This document shows, piece after piece, positions 46,780 to 60,093 of a stretch of DNA of 64,000 bases. The stretch is taken from positions 91,414,720-91,478,719 of the forward strand of contig CM068384.1 in the NCBI GenBank assembly GCA_034770075.1, given 5' to 3'. The DNA is from Aralia elata. Its lineage: Eukaryota; Streptophyta; Magnoliopsida; Apiales; Araliaceae. Positions within the stretch are counted from its first letter, which is position 1, and each line of letters starts with the position of its first letter. The notes under the pieces are model-generated. The model ran no database searches. It saw nothing but the letters and a program-made list of their open reading frames with translations, and was not told the origin of the DNA. Made by a program: the position numbers and the translations under genes.

Positions 46780-47456
46780 TGTAAGTATGCAAAATCACAA
46801 TCTAATTGTAATACGCAACGAAAAAATGGAAATTAAAATTTTTGCAACTTATCCATGAATCACCTTATGCATAACTATTAATTGATGAAGATTAACAAGA
46901 GATAATACCTTAATAGATCCAACCTTTGAACCGCTACAAGATCTACTCCTTGTTGATTTCTTCAAGTTCCTCCTTTCTTTGCTCCTTGGATTAAACACTA
47001 GCTTCAAAGTGTATGAAGCACTCTAAAGGTGATCCACCAAGAAATGATTAATGAAGAAACAAAATTATGATTTCCTAGAAATCAAGGATGACTAATCCAA
47101 ATAGTTCTTTCTTTCCTAACTCTTAAGAAATTCAAGATAAATTATTGATTTTTCCTAATCTCTATTAGGGTTCATCTCATGATCTCTTGCAAATAATAAT
47201 GCAAGTATTCATCTAATCATTCTAGTTGTATACTTACATGTATACATATTCTCCTAACCCACATGTAGGCTTCATTTCACACATAACATATGTTACTTGT
47301 GTAATCAACATGAAGCAAGTAACACATATTAATCTAGAAATTGAATTTCATTTGCATTTGCATTTCATTTGCATTTGCATTTGTAGGAGCATTTATTACA
47401 ACTAAACTCTTTAGTAATAAATGTATTAATTCAATTCCCAATCTAATTAGGAATTA

Positions 47457-47488
<32 letters not shown>

Positions 47489-48683
47489 GATTTCTCTTAT
47501 TAATTTATAATTCAATATTTCTCCAAATATATCATTATAAATATTAAAGCTATTCAATTTATATCTACTAATAAATTAAATACTTAATTTATTATCATTA
47601 AGCCAATTGTTTCTAAATAATATATTTCTTTTGCGGTGTGACCCTTTAGGTTCAATATTATGCGGTAGTAGAATAAATAAATTAGAACAATTCTAATATT
47701 ATTTATAATGAATTAAACTCCTTTAATTCATATATAAATAAATAATATTTATTCTACATCATGAGTGACACCTTACGATAATGTATCATGACTATCCGTA
47801 TAATATGAAATCAACGTTTAATCACATAGAACCTATTCAGTAATAGTTACCGTACAATTCAATCCTTCTACCATACAATGTCCCGATTAAATATAAAACA
47901 TGGAATTACTGACAAGTCTTATTTTATTTAATCATATGCATTTCGATTTAAGAATGCACAACTCCCGATTAATGTAAATTAGAAACTCCTTTCTAATTTT
48001 CATTCAACCCTGGCCAGGGATTTTTGAGCTGTCATTTATCAAATCGCATAGGACATTCTCTCCCTTTATCAGAATGTGGTAAGATCCTTTGTCGATCATT
48101 CACCTACCTCCGTGTATACTTTATTATACCCGTACATACCCTATGACATATCCTAAGGTATTAAGGAATATGACAAAGTATAATTAACATACACAAGGTA
48201 CTATGATGATCTCAAGTCCAAGGATCACTTGTACAACTATCACTTAAGAACTTCCCTATTGACAGGTGAATAAAACTCCATTAGAGTTCTTTAAGCGAGT
48301 CACGTTCAGTGAACTTATTCTCTAAATAAGCACCTACATACTTGCTTTAGTGTCTTCACACAAATGATTATGAGATCAATCATTATCTTCTAAAGATCAA
48401 GCATAGTATGTACTAATCTATCCGGATCAGTAATCCCAATATTAGTGATCCATCGATTAGGAACATTTTAGTTTTGAGCTTTCTTGAATTTAGATCTCAC
48501 TAGCATGATCTCATCATGATTCTAAAAGCATTGCTCGAAAACTATGGGTTCATCACATTTATTAATTCAACCAATTAACATGGATAAAATATGCCTTTTA
48601 TTCTATTATTAATATTTGAATAAGATTACAAAGTAAATGCTTATTACATCAAATATAATTGGCTTGAGGGCATATTACTTTCA
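46780..48683 (-). repeat. Copia 1 5' LTR
   Basis: 1904 bp, matching 38932-40841 from TGTAAGTATGC to TTACTTTCA. The close match of the two LTRs implies a fairly recent insertion. It is the promoter-bearing copy for the leftward transcript. Confidence 0.92.
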
Positions 48684-48728
48684 GGTTGATCAAGCAGACC
48701 AACTCATTCTTCATACAGTTTCACTATG
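48684..48728 (+). pseudogene. Ankyrin (ACD6-like) gene relic, right part
   Basis: After the duplicated GGTTG the text ATCAAGCAGACCAACTCATT and CTTCATACAGTTTCACT continues the ankyrin gene (codons for IQADQLILHRVSL), then similarity ends. Together with 38866-38931 it is a short 5' relic of a third gene copy. 48729-49378 contains the upstream region of the intact gene and no other gene. Confidence 0.8.
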
Positions 48729-49378
48729 TATTAAATCCAATATGTGAATGATACTTTTCAACTGAAAATGATGATCTAGGGGCTAAGTTTGTTTGCAAAA
48801 ATAACATATGGGATAAGATTATTCATATTAACTTAACATTATTAGTAATTATTTTATCTTTGTTGGTTATTTTATCACCTTTTCAGTATAGCTTAAGTTT
48901 GAGCTGCAGACTCACAATATATATTAATTTGAGAGGCCTCTCCGATTAGTATTAATTGATTTTAAGATGATATTTCAACACTTAGAATTATAATTCATCA
49001 TTAGATGCTATTAGAATTAATGACAAAATATAATACATAAGACAAAATATATAACAAACTAATCAGAGATTGATAAATTAATCCGTAATCATAATAAATT
49101 AATACAAATAATTATATCTCAACCATGTGTTTGAAAACAAAAGTAGCCCTAACGTATTTGACAAACTATTGCGTCAAAATTGGTATACAAGCTTGGTCAG
49201 CATGCATTAAATGACTCTGTTGACTATAAAATAAGAAATAAAAAACATTAGTTATTTATTTATTATTTGTTGACCATGTAGTACCTAAGTGATGGGGCAA
49301 AAACTAAACGAAATATTTCAATATAAATGTTTGAAATTTCACAGATAAATTAGTTTTCTGCTTTTCTTTGAACTTGGA

Positions 49379-52074
49379 ATGGCGCTTCAGACTATAGAAA
49401 ATCATACAGATGAGCTCTATGAAGCATCAATAAAAGGGTGTACACTCACCTTAGATAGGTTAATCCAGGCAGACCAACTCATTCTTCATAGAGTTTCACT
49501 AAACTCTTTTAGTGAAACTCCATTACACATTGCATCTTTATTAGGTCACCATGATTTCGCAACAGCACTTTTACGAAACTACCCCCAACTCGCCACTGAG
49601 TTAGACTCACTCGGACAATCGTCTCTTCACCTGGCTTCGGCGAAAGGTCATAATGAGATTGTCAAAGCATTGTTAACTGTAGAAAAAGATGTTTGCATGG
49701 TTCGCGATCATGAGGGTAGAATTCCTCTCCACTTGGCGGTGATGAGAGGACGATTGGAGGTTGTGGGATTGTTGATCAAAGCTCGCCCTGAATCTGTTAG
49801 GGTTAATCTGGATGAAGAAACTGTTTTGCACTTGTGTATTAGATACCACCATTTCGAGGTTCTTGAACCGTTTATGGAGCTGTTTAAGGATCACCACAGT
49901 GACCACTTCGGATCAAAGGACCGCGATGGCAACACCGTCTTGCATCAAGCTGTGATATTACACCAGTTGAAGGTATGTTATTAGTTATTACTAGACCTTA
50001 ATGTTTGTTTGTCAGGGATGCAATATGATTTTTGTACTAGTTTAATACCTTTAGCCGAATCCAATTCTGTTGTTCTATCTCGGATCTTATATGCTTTCCC
50101 ATCCTTATCCAATTCTTTTGTTCTATCTCGGCTCTTATATGCTCTCCCATCTTTATATATTTTTGTAAGATTTTTTTGTTATCAAAGTACTATTGTATAA
50201 TTAATATATGGGTGAAATAACAGATGAGACATATAAGGACATCAAATAAAATATGAGAAGGGACAATAAATCAGAATTCTTTTGAGAGACCAAATTTACC
50301 AAAATTTGATAGTATAGGCTAACAAAAATATTTTTTTAATTATTATTTTTTATTGACAATTTTTTTTTCAATAAATCCAACGAATGTAATACGACAGAGA
50401 CAAATCCAAATATTTTGGACTGGGTCACAAATTTTATATATATTCAACAACTCACAAAAGATATTCCAAACTGAAAAATCTACAACTTCAACAGTCAACA
50501 CAACTTAGCCTTTCAATGTCAAATTGAAAGATCAGCGGATTGAAAGAAGCAGACATGGGAGCTCGTCATTTTTCCTTTGATGCATTGACTCTGTTTATAT
50601 ATACATATATATGATCTCCGATTAAATTTTAAACCTTTTTGATTGAAATTTCAATAGTTGTGCCTAAAAGTAATGGTTAACATAATTTTTTAGGCTGAAT
50701 TAAATATTGTCCTCCAAGTTGGCATTTTTGATTCATTTATATTTCTTAAGCTGATTTTCTCTAAATATGAGTTATGTGCGATATACGTGCTTATAAATGG
50801 GGTTATATTTGTTTTTTGACATTTAAATATTTATTCAAAATTCATGAAACTCACAGGTTTGGAGTCGTGTGAGTTTTATGTGTCATGTGTATATACTTTA
50901 ATGTCAAAATACAAACATAGCCTTATTAAAAAGTACGTGCATCGCACATGACTCAAATTTGGGGGGAAATCAGCTCAAAGAATATAAATGAGCCAACTTA
51001 GAAGATGAAAGTATCACTTTTGTCAATTAAGGGGTCACTTTGAAACTCGGGATGATAACTTGGAGAGCCAGGTATATAATTCAGCCAATTTTTCAATAGG
51101 TTGGCAAGGGTTCAGTAATATTTTCAATCATCAAGTCTATATTAGGCGTACAACTTCATGTTCGAATATTAACGTTTACATAAATTCTTAACAGAAATGA
51201 AATAAGTAATAACACATCTCAATGTATACAGACCACAAGATGCCTGCTAACAATACCTGGAGTTCAAGCAAACCGGAATGCAATAAACAATAACGGTTTT
51301 ACAGCCTTAGATGTTCTGGAGCACAACCATCCAAGACGATGCGAATTCAAAACCCTTGAAATTCGAGACATTCTTGTCAAAGCTGGCATTAAAACAAAAT
51401 CCGGAGAACGAAATGTATTACCACAATCAAGTACAACAAGTGCACAGTCAGATTCAATATTTTCTCGGCCTCAATCGTTCCTTTCGTCAATTATGAGTAG
51501 GTGGATTAAGCTTAAAATATCTAAGTTGGATGAGGCACGCGGCTCATTAATGGTGGTGGCCACCGTGATTGCAACCATGAGTTACCAAGCTGCAATGAAC
51601 CCGCCAGGCGGCGTTTGGCAGGGAAATACAGAAAGTTCTTCTCCTTTTTGCACCAAAGAAAATATATGTGAAGCTGGAACTGCTGTTTTAGCCTATACAC
51701 ACACAAAGGCTTACATGACTCTCATAACATTGAACGGCCTTTGTTTTTTCTCGTCGCTGATATTTATACTTTTGCTTTTGGCTGGATTATTGCTCAATAA
51801 TATAATTTTTGTAATGGCGCTGGAAACGTTAATGTCGGTCACAATCACATTACTAGGGCAAACATTTCTGCTGGGAGTTTTCAAGTTGAGTCCTAATTTT
51901 GTTTTCGATAGTCAAGTTGGTAGAGGCCACAAATACTTCATGAAATTGTGGTTTGTGTTTACTTTTGTGGCTGCGTTCCTACCTTGCACCTACCAATTTG
52001 TTTATGAGATGAAGAAGAGTCTTAGAGATCGCCGAATAGTTCATAGTTTGAACAATGAGAGAACTACTGCTTGA
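49379..52074 (+). CDS. Ankyrin-repeat PGG-domain membrane protein (ACD6/ITN1-like)
   Basis: Two exons, 49379-49972 and 51232-52074, joined in phase 0 (GTATGT donor after QLK; TATACAG acceptor), 478 residues. Residues about 10-205 form ankyrin repeats (TPLHIASLLGHHDFATALL, SSLHLASAKGHNEIVKALL, IPLHLAVMRGRLEVVGLLI, TVLHLCIRYHHFEVLEPF, NTVLHQAVILHQLK). After a linker (to about 285) comes the PGG domain: KISKLDEARGSLMVVATVIATMSYQAAMNPPGGVW, with four hydrophobic helices to about residue 460 and a basic tail (KKSLRDRR). This family includes ACD6 and ITN1, plasma-membrane proteins in salicylic-acid defence and salt/ABA signalling; which role applies here is not shown. The 1259-bp intron has no clear insertion. 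Both exons are free of lesions, unlike the two relatives in this window. Confidence 0.9.
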
Positions 52075-52344
52075 GTGGTGTATCTAGTTAAATACTTTGT
52101 CCGCGATTTATAGGGTTTCTTATGGCTTGAGGACATAATAATACTTCAGTAGTTACTATCTTTTGCTTTGTATTTTATCAACTAAGTTGTCAAAATAACT
52201 ATGTACTTTGTTGGAGCAAAGTAATACAAAAGCTATAATTTATAAGAATGAATTGGGATGAACTAAAAAATTTATTTATAAGAAGGAATGATTGCAATTG
52301 CAGAGCTGCTGCTCCCGCACTCTTTTATGCCTCAGTATTTCTTT

Positions 52345-52609
52345 TTTAGATTGTTACTATTGACTCAAGTCTCTAGGACTCTTATCAGTAGTTAAATGTA
52401 CCAAATCTTTAGGAACCAAAGTCTCTAGGACTCTTATCTCTGCTACCTAATTGTGTTTGTAACGAAATCTGTTTTGTATCACAATTTATGTAACAAACAT
52501 TATCAAAATACTGATATATATAAACATAAACAGTGGCTCTCAATATGGTAGAGTTTTCCACTATATTCATTGATACTATCTCTCTGTTTCCTTCCTATTT
52601 TTAACTTTA
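52345..52609 (+). repeat. Copia 2 probable 5' LTR
   Basis: The AT-rich stretch before the primer site (TGGTATCAAAGCC, 52613-52625). Its left end is placed at a TG near 52352, by comparison with the short LTRs of copia 3. It holds a direct repeat CAA(A)GTCTCTAGGACTCTTATC at about 52367-52388 and 52420-52441. No 3' LTR remains to confirm the ends. Confidence 0.45.
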
Positions 52610-52638
52610 GCTTGGTATCAAAGCCTTTTAAGACAGAA

Positions 52639-55600
52639 ATGTCGATCTCATCCTCCTCTTCCTCAGTTGAAACAACTATTAACCCATCCCTTCCCTCACC
52701 CTTGAATTGCAATAACCCCAGCCATTTTATCCGTATCCAACTAGGTACTGACAATTACCTCGCTTGGAAAACCCAAATAATGTTGTTGTTACGTGGGAAT
52801 CGTCTTCTACGTTTTCTTGATGGTTCATACCCACCACCACCGGAAAAATGACCTGCCGTTGGCAATGCTCCTGCTGCCAATAATCCTGATTTTGATCCAT
52901 GGTATCAACAGGATCAACATCTCCTAAGCCTCCTAATTTCATCCCTTAAAGAAGAACTCATTCGTTTGGTGGTTGATGCCCAGTCTTCCAAGCAGTTATG
53001 GGAGATGCTAGAAACTGCGTTTGCCTCCCCCTCTACGAGTCGTATTGTTAATCTTCACTTTGACCTCCACGAATGTAAGCAAAACGATGATAGTGTGTCT
53101 AAGTATTTATACCGAGCAAAAGCTATTTGGGATCAACTTGCAACTGCTGGTAGTCCTATGTCAATGAAAGAATTCATTGTGAATGTTTTCAAGGGCATTC
53201 GCCCTGAATATCATACTGTTATGGCAACTATTGATGCCCGTCCGGAGACTATGACTTTTTCCACTCTCCTTGGTCTTCTTTTAAATCAGGAGCTTTTGTA
53301 CCAGAAAACTAATAGCCAAATTAGTTCGGTGGTTTCGTCTCCAACCACTATCATCGACTCAAGTGTTTCCCCTTCGGCAAATTTGGCACAAAAAAATAAC
53401 TCTACTGGGTCACGCCAATTCCACAGATATAATAAGAAAAATTTTCGACAAAATGGTAATAACAGGGGTCGTACCTTCAATAATAATTTGAATGGTAATT
53501 TTAGGGGGCACAATTTCAATAATCATCAGAATGCTACTCAAGGATTTCGTACAGATCGTGGTCCTAAGTGTCAAATCTGTTTTCGCTTTAATCATACTGC
53601 TGCAAACTGCGATCAGCGCTACAACGATGCTTAATTGCCGAGTGCTAATATTGCATCCTTTTATCATTCTGCCTCTCCTATACATCAATGGCTCCCGGAC
53701 ACTGGTGCGACACATCATGCAACTCCTGATATTGCGTCATTGAGTCGTGCAGATTCCTACACTGGTAATGATACTCTTCAAGTTGGCAACGGTAATGGTC
53801 TCAATATTAAACATGTTGGATCTACTTCATTCATTTCCAATAGTTCCAATTTTGTGCTAAATGATATCCTCCATGTTCCATCTCTTACAAAGTCATTACT
53901 TTCCATCAATAAATTTACTACTGACAATGATGTCTTTTTTGAATTTCACCCTACTTATTTTGTTGTGAAGGATCGCAAGTCGGGGAGAACACTACTTTCA
54001 GGACCGAGTAAACATGGCATGTATCAGTTTTCCACCTCTATTTTTTCATCACCTCCGTCTCCTTCAGCGTTTCTTTCGGCAAAAGCGTCGTCCAATCGTT
54101 GGCACAATCGTCTTGGCCACCCTCATAGTCGTGTTCTTCATCAAATTCTAAGAGATAATAAATTGCCAGTGTCTATTCATAACATGACTTTATGTCATGC
54201 TTATCAGTTAGGAAAAGCATCCAGACTTCATTTACCATTAACAAATAATCGTGTTACTTCTGTTCTTGAACTTTTGTATAGTGATGTTTGGGGCCCTTCC
54301 CCTTATCTTTCTATGGAAGGACATAAATATTTTGTGCTTTTTATTGATGCTTATTCCAAGTTCATTTGGTTTTATCCCATGCAAAACAAATCTGATGTAT
54401 TTCCTATTTTTAAAAAAATCCAATTGTTTGTTGAACGTCAATTTGGCTGCAAAATTAAATCAATTCAAGCGGATTGGGGGGTGAATATAGGAAACTAAGC
54501 CCATTTTTTGAGTCCATTGGCATTTTCCATCGTTTAGCATGCCCACACACGCATGAACAAAACGGGATGGTTGAGCGACGAAATCGTCACATAGTTGAAA
54601 CTGGAATCACTCTGCTTGCAAATCCTTCCTTGCCATTTAAATATTGGCATTTTGCTTTTGACACTGCTGTTTTCTTAATAAATCGCATGCCATCTACTGT
54701 CTCTAATAGTAAATCTCCTTTTGAGTGTATATATGCTAAACCTCCTGACTACTCCTTTTTAAAGGTTTTTGGGTGTCTTTGTTACCCGTTGCTTCGACCT
54801 TATAATTCACATAAGGTTGATTTTCGGTCTAGTCCTTGTCTTTTTTTGGGATATAGTTCTTCACATGTGGGTTATCGTTGTCTTGATTTAAAGACAAATC
54901 GATTTTATATTGCAAGACATGTTCGGTTTAATGAAGACTACTTTCCTTACTCTCAGCTTCACAGTCAGTTAAATCCTTCCGCTGTGTCACAATCTGTTTC
55001 CTCACCATGGGCCATTGTTACCACATCTCACACTCCGTTTGTTGCTGATCATACTCGGTCCACAGGTGTTATCTCTCCAACTGCGGTTACACCAACAACT
55101 TCAGCTCATCACCCATTATCCGCACTGACACCTATAAATTCTCCTCAGCCTATGCCTACACCCTCAAGCCCAAATCCCACTCTTGCCTCTACTCCTACTA
55201 ACCCTAAAATTCGGGACTTAATTGATGTTTCTAACCGCTCTGCCCATCCTGTGTCGCCCCTATCACCCCAACATTCACGGATAACGCTATTGTCCACCAC
55301 TAATTCTCGCACCTCTCCACCAATTAATACCTCTACCTCTCACTTTGTTTCCCAAAATAAAACCCCTGATCCTACCCTAAATACCAAAATTCTCACTCGA
55401 GCCATGGCCAAAAAACATGGTAATTTCCAACCCATTTCTCTGATAGCCACTGATGATGACGTGATTGAACCGACTTGTTATTCCAAAGCCAAATGGAATC
55501 CAAAATGGCGTGATGCCATGTCTACTGAGATTAATGCATTGCTCTCTAATGGTACTTGGTCCTTAGTTCCGAAAACAACTGATATGAACATTGTCGGGTG

Positions 55601-56950
55601 TAAATGGGTATACAAAATTAAGAAAAAGACAAATGGGCAGATTGAATGATATAAAGCACGGTTAGTTGCGAAGGGCTTTCACCATGAAGAAGGTGTTGAT
55701 TTTGATGAGACATTCAGTCCGGTGGTAAAGCCGACTACAATTCGTGTTGTTCTTTCTCTAGCTATTTCGCATTCTTGGGTAATTCGACAATTGGATGTTA
55801 ACAATGCGTTCCTTCATGGAACACTATCTGAGACGGTTTTCATGCTTCAACCATAGGGGTATGAGGATCTTTCCCATCCTGATTATGTTTGTCGTCTTCA
55901 TCATTCTTTATATGGCTTAAAACAGGCTCCACGCGCCTGGTATCATCGCCTTTCCACATTCTTACTGCAAATTGGTTTCACTGCTTCTTTATCTGATACA
56001 TCGATGTTTATGTATTGTTCTGATAATGTGAAACTAATTATGTTGGTGTATGTAGACGATATAGTGGTTACTGGTAACTCCTATGTGGTTGTTGATCAGT
56101 TAATTGTTGCCTTGGGACGGGAATTTTCAATCAAAGATTTGGGTTGCCTTAATTACTTTTTGGGTATTGAGGTTATTTATCACCCAAATGGCATTTTATT
56201 GTCTCAACAAAAATATATCATGGATATACTCCGTTGGGCAAACATGAGTACTTGTAAGCCATTAAAAACTCCTTCCTCTATTAAGGACAAACTCTCAAAG
56301 TCTGATCGATGTTGAACCATACAACGATCCGAAGTTGTATAGGCAGATCGTGGGAGCCTTACAGTATGTTACTTTGAGACGACCAGATTTGTCGTATTCT
56401 GTAAATAAAGTTTGTCAGTTTATGCATGCGCCAAGTAATAATCATTGGATAGCTGTTAAACGGATTGTTCGTTATCTCCAATCTACCGCTCACCTTGGCT
56501 TATCATTTGTTAAGTCACAAAATCCAGTACAACTTCAGGCCTTCACTGATTTCGATTGGGCTGGCAGTTTGGATGACCGACGTTCCACCGGCGGGTATGC
56601 CATTTATATGGGATCAAATTTGGTGTCCTGGTCTTCTAAAAAGTAACGGACTGTTGCTCGTTCTTCAACAGAAGCTGAGTATAAGTCCCTTGCCGGCACA
56701 GCTGCCGAACTTTCTTGGTTATAGATTCTTTTTGGTGAGTTAGGCATTTATTTAAACACTCCTCCAGTGATTTGGTGTGACAACATTGGTGCCACATATC
56801 TAGCTGTTAATCCTGTTTTTCATGCACGCACAAAACATATTGAGATTGACTTTCATTTTGTTCGGGAAAAGGTTTCTAAAGGAAAGTTGCAGGTTCGTTA
56901 TGTCTCTACTGCGGATCAAATAGCCGATATCTTTACTAAAGCTCTACGTT
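52639..56950 (+). pseudogene. Copia 2 (RE1/Ale-like) gag-pol, decayed
   Basis: Gag from 52639 (MSISSSSSSVE, DNYLAWKTQIMLLLRG, LHFDLHECKQNDDSVSKYLYRAKAIWDQL, zinc knuckle CQICFRFNHTAANC), protease DTGATHHATPD (about 53698), pre-integrase HNRLGHPHS, integrase LLYSDVWGP ... ADWGG ... NGMVERRNRHIVE, RT KARLVAKGFHHEEGVDFDETFSPVVK, QLDVNNAFLHG, YVDDIV (about 56049), RNase H STGGYAIYMGSNLVSW ... SSTEAEY ... WCDNIGA ... ADIFTKAL. Stops at 52849, 53632, 55647, 55854, 56644 and 56722; frameshifts near 54475 (G run) and 56310; the integrase zinc Cys in CHAYQLGK is Tyr. Cut off at 56950 by Athila 2. Confidence 0.92.
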
Positions 56951-58695
56951 TGATAGGTTCATAATATTTGATTATTTTTATTCCTTTATGCTTAGTTTAG
57001 TTGCATGTTATCTGTCATATGAGCTGAATTAAAGTGTTTATAGATCTTTGGAAGAATTTGATATGATTCTGCAAAAATGTATTTTAATGCTGAATTTTAT
57101 GTTGTTTTGCAGAATACCCTACGATCGCTGGGTAAAGGCTATACGTTCGTAGTGTTAAGATGTAATCTGGCAGCTCTACGATCGCAGGAAGGCTAGGCGA
57201 AGTTGTCGATGATTCCTAGTTCCACTCTACGATTGCCGAGATTCACTCTACGGCTGGGCTCACAACACTCTACGATTTCAGTCGAGCGAGCGAAGTTACT
57301 CTACGTCTGTCGAGAGTTGCTCTACGATGGTGCTCTTTACTCTACGATTGGCAAGTTACTCGGCAGCTAGTTACTCTACGATTCCGAGGTTTACTCTACG
57401 ATCGCGATAAGTGTTGGTGCGGAGTATACTCTACGATTTTGGTCGACATGCAGATTTCCAATTCTGAGTAGGATTTGAGACATTAAAGCTTTAAGATATG
57501 ATTCCCAACAGGATTTGGAGATGAAGTTACCATCATACATGGAAAGTATCTCTGACTATGGGAAGTAGAGTTTGATATGGAATCTGAGTTGAAGATAAAT
57601 ATGGAAATTGATGACGAACTAGAAAAGGAAATGGAAGAAGACTTGGGTTTGGAAATAAAAAATCTAATTTGAAAAGGAAACTACTTAAAGCTGGATTTCA
57701 GAGATTGAGGAGGATTTAGAATCCTACCATACTTGCAAAGTGAAGACTTCCGAAGCAGAATTGGATTAGAATTCTTCTAGGTTTTAGATATTTATCTATA
57801 AATACTTGTAATTGTTAGAATTTAATCATCAGATCATAGAGAGAGTTTTATTATATTCAGAGAGTTCATAGAAACATGTCAGGCTAGTTTTTCTTTATTC
57901 AGTTTGAAGGGGACGTGGATCCTTAGTAACAGTTTATGGTTTGATTAAATATACAGTATTTATTCCTTCTTATATGAAGCTTATTCTGATAATTTGTTTT
58001 AATTGTTAAATATTATTTGATTAACTGATTTGGTTTCTACAGGATTAAATTGGTTAGTTGATAATATATGCTAGATTCAGGAATAGTATTACGTAATTGA
58101 TATTGTTTCTAATCATAAATAGTAGTTAGCGATACTGATGGTGGTCAAGCTTTTGGTTTATTGCTATGGTTATCAGGAGACAGGTTAAACAAATCGAGCT
58201 TATGTGTTTGTTGCTTGGAATAGTCTAATTCCTTAGTTCTTAATGCTGCTGTCATATTAAATCTAAAGAGCTTGTTTTAGGTTATATGATAGTTAGAATC
58301 TTGTGAAGAACTTGTTTCATTAAGTGATAATTTAAGAGGAATTTCGGATAACAGAGCTTGTTGTTATCTAGGACTATTAGTTTCATTGAAGGGTGGATAT
58401 TGTTATGCTTAATTGATCTATTGCTGTGAAAAGGTGAAACTGAACTGGAAAACTGAAGTTTTAATTCACTGGTTAATTTCATTATTTTTAAATCTGTTTT
58501 TGTTAATTAGTTAGACAAATTCAAAACCCCCAACCTTTTATTTACTGTTAAAACTGTTATAAACATTAGGATAGATTAAAAATTAACATTGTTCTTTGTG
58601 AGATTGACCCTTGCTACTGCTATACTGTGCTTAGTTTTGAATTCGTAGAGTTAAGTAAGGTTTTTATTTTTGGTTTGCTTGACGACAACTTCCCA
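56951..58695 (+). repeat. Athila 2 5' LTR
   Basis: 1745 bp, TG start and CCCA end. An island at 57118-57440 holds ten CTCTACG motifs plus two variants (CCCTACGATCG, GCTATACGTTCG). The 3' half of this island is almost identical to that of Athila 1, while the 5' half is rearranged. TATAAATAC near 57795 is the likely TATA box. Confidence 0.88.
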
Positions 58696-58761
58696 AATTT
58701 TAGCGCCGTTGCCGGGGAACAATTAGTTGTTTTTGTTTATTCTTTGTTTCTCTATTAGTTT

Positions 58762-60093
58762 ATGACTCGATCTTCTCAATCTGGTAATTTGAATTTTGAT
58801 CCAGAGATTGAGAAAACTGCAAAAAGGCTCAGGAAGGAAAATCGCAGAGTGCAGTCCACAACCGCAGAAGAAGAAATTCCATCACCTGGCCTGAACATAG
58901 CATTGGAACTACTGTCCAATAATTCATCAACTGAATCCGAATCAGAAGAGGAGATGGCTGTTCAAAACAATAACAGGACTCTAAAGGAGTTGACAACTCC
59001 TAATTTAAATCAGCAACCTCTATGCATTGAATATCCTGTTTTAGACGCTGCATTTGAACTTAAATCTGGACTAATCCATTTGTTACCTATTTTTCGTGGT
59101 CTTACAGGTGAGGACCCATATAAACATCTGAAAGAATTTCATGTGGTGTGTTCCACCATGAAGCCACATGGAATAACTGAGGAGCAGATCAAGCTTAGAG
59201 CCTTTCTTTTCTCACTGGCAGATTTGGCAAAAGATTGGTTGTATTACTTACCATCAGGTACAATCCAATCATGGAATGACATGAAGAAGCTATTCTTAGA
59301 GAAGTATTTTCCTGCTTCAAGAGTAGCCAATATAAGGAAGGAGATCTGCACAATTAGACAATTCAGTGGAGAGACACTCTACGAATATTGGGAAAGATTC
59401 AAGAAGTTTTGCTCTAGCTACCCACCTCATCAGATAGATGACCAACACTTGATCCAATATTTCTATGAAGGATTGGTACCAATGGACAGAAGTATGATAG
59501 ATGCTGCTAGCGGAGGAGCATTGGTTGACAAGACTCTAGAGGCTGCAAAGAATTTGATTGCCAACATGGCCGCAAACTCACAACAATATGGAACTAGAAT
59601 GAATCATGCACCACAAAGGGTCAATGAGGTGAGTACTTGTAGTCATGAACAACAGATTTCTGAACTAACTACTTTGGTGAGACAATTAGTTGCAGGAAAT
59701 AAGCCAGTTGCAAAGGCTTGTGGAATTTACTTGCAGTCAAACCATAGCACAGATGCATGTCCCACACTGCAAGAAGATGAAACCATGCATCAGGCTAATG
59801 CAATGGGGAATTACCAAACACAGCCTCAGAAAAGATATGATCCTTATTCGAACACTTATAATCCAGGATGGAAGGATCACCCCAATCTGAGTTATGGAGG
59901 AAATAGACCACCTGCACCACCTGTCTTTCCACATAGGCAACAGGGCTTTCAACCAGTTCAATACCAACCTAAAACAGCTACACCAGCACCTTCTAAAACT
60001 TCCATGGAAGAGATGTTCAAAACACTGATGGGACAGACACAACAGTTCATGAATAACACTCAACAATTCATGAACCAGACACAGCAGTTCTAG
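58762..60093 (+). pseudogene. Athila 2 gag
   Basis: 443 codons from MTRSSQSGNLNFDPEIEKTAKRL: an acidic Ser-rich segment (STESESEEEMA), the gag core (LCIEYPVLDAAFELKSGLIHLL to EAAKNLIANM), a degenerate zinc-knuckle area (KACGIYLQSNHSTDAC, where the second Cys is Tyr), and a Gln/Pro-rich tail with QQFMN repeats. A TAG at 60091-60093 separates it from pol in the same frame; in this group gag and pol are usually one long frame. The stop is best read as a C to T change of a CAG codon. Confidence 0.88.

Larger units (their letters stand above)
38932..48683 (-). mobile_element. Copia element 1, complete structure, coding dead
   Basis: A 9752-bp leftward copia with 1.9-kb LTRs, primer site, gag, protease, integrase, RT and RNase H in copia order, and polypurine tract (AAGTGGGAGAT on the minus strand, about 40842-40853). 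The flanks are GGTTG at 38927-38931 and GGTTG at 48684-48688, a perfect 5-bp target duplication. The long LTRs and Pol motifs suggest the Angela/TAR group, which is not certain. It sits within an old ankyrin gene relic. Confidence 0.93.

Noticed and set aside
60091..60093. TAG-CAA as a programmed readthrough signal like that of some plant viruses
   Set aside because: The second downstream codon does not fit the usual CAR-YYA context, related Athila elements normally have an open frame, and other stops in the element are plain mutations. Kept only as a point to check.
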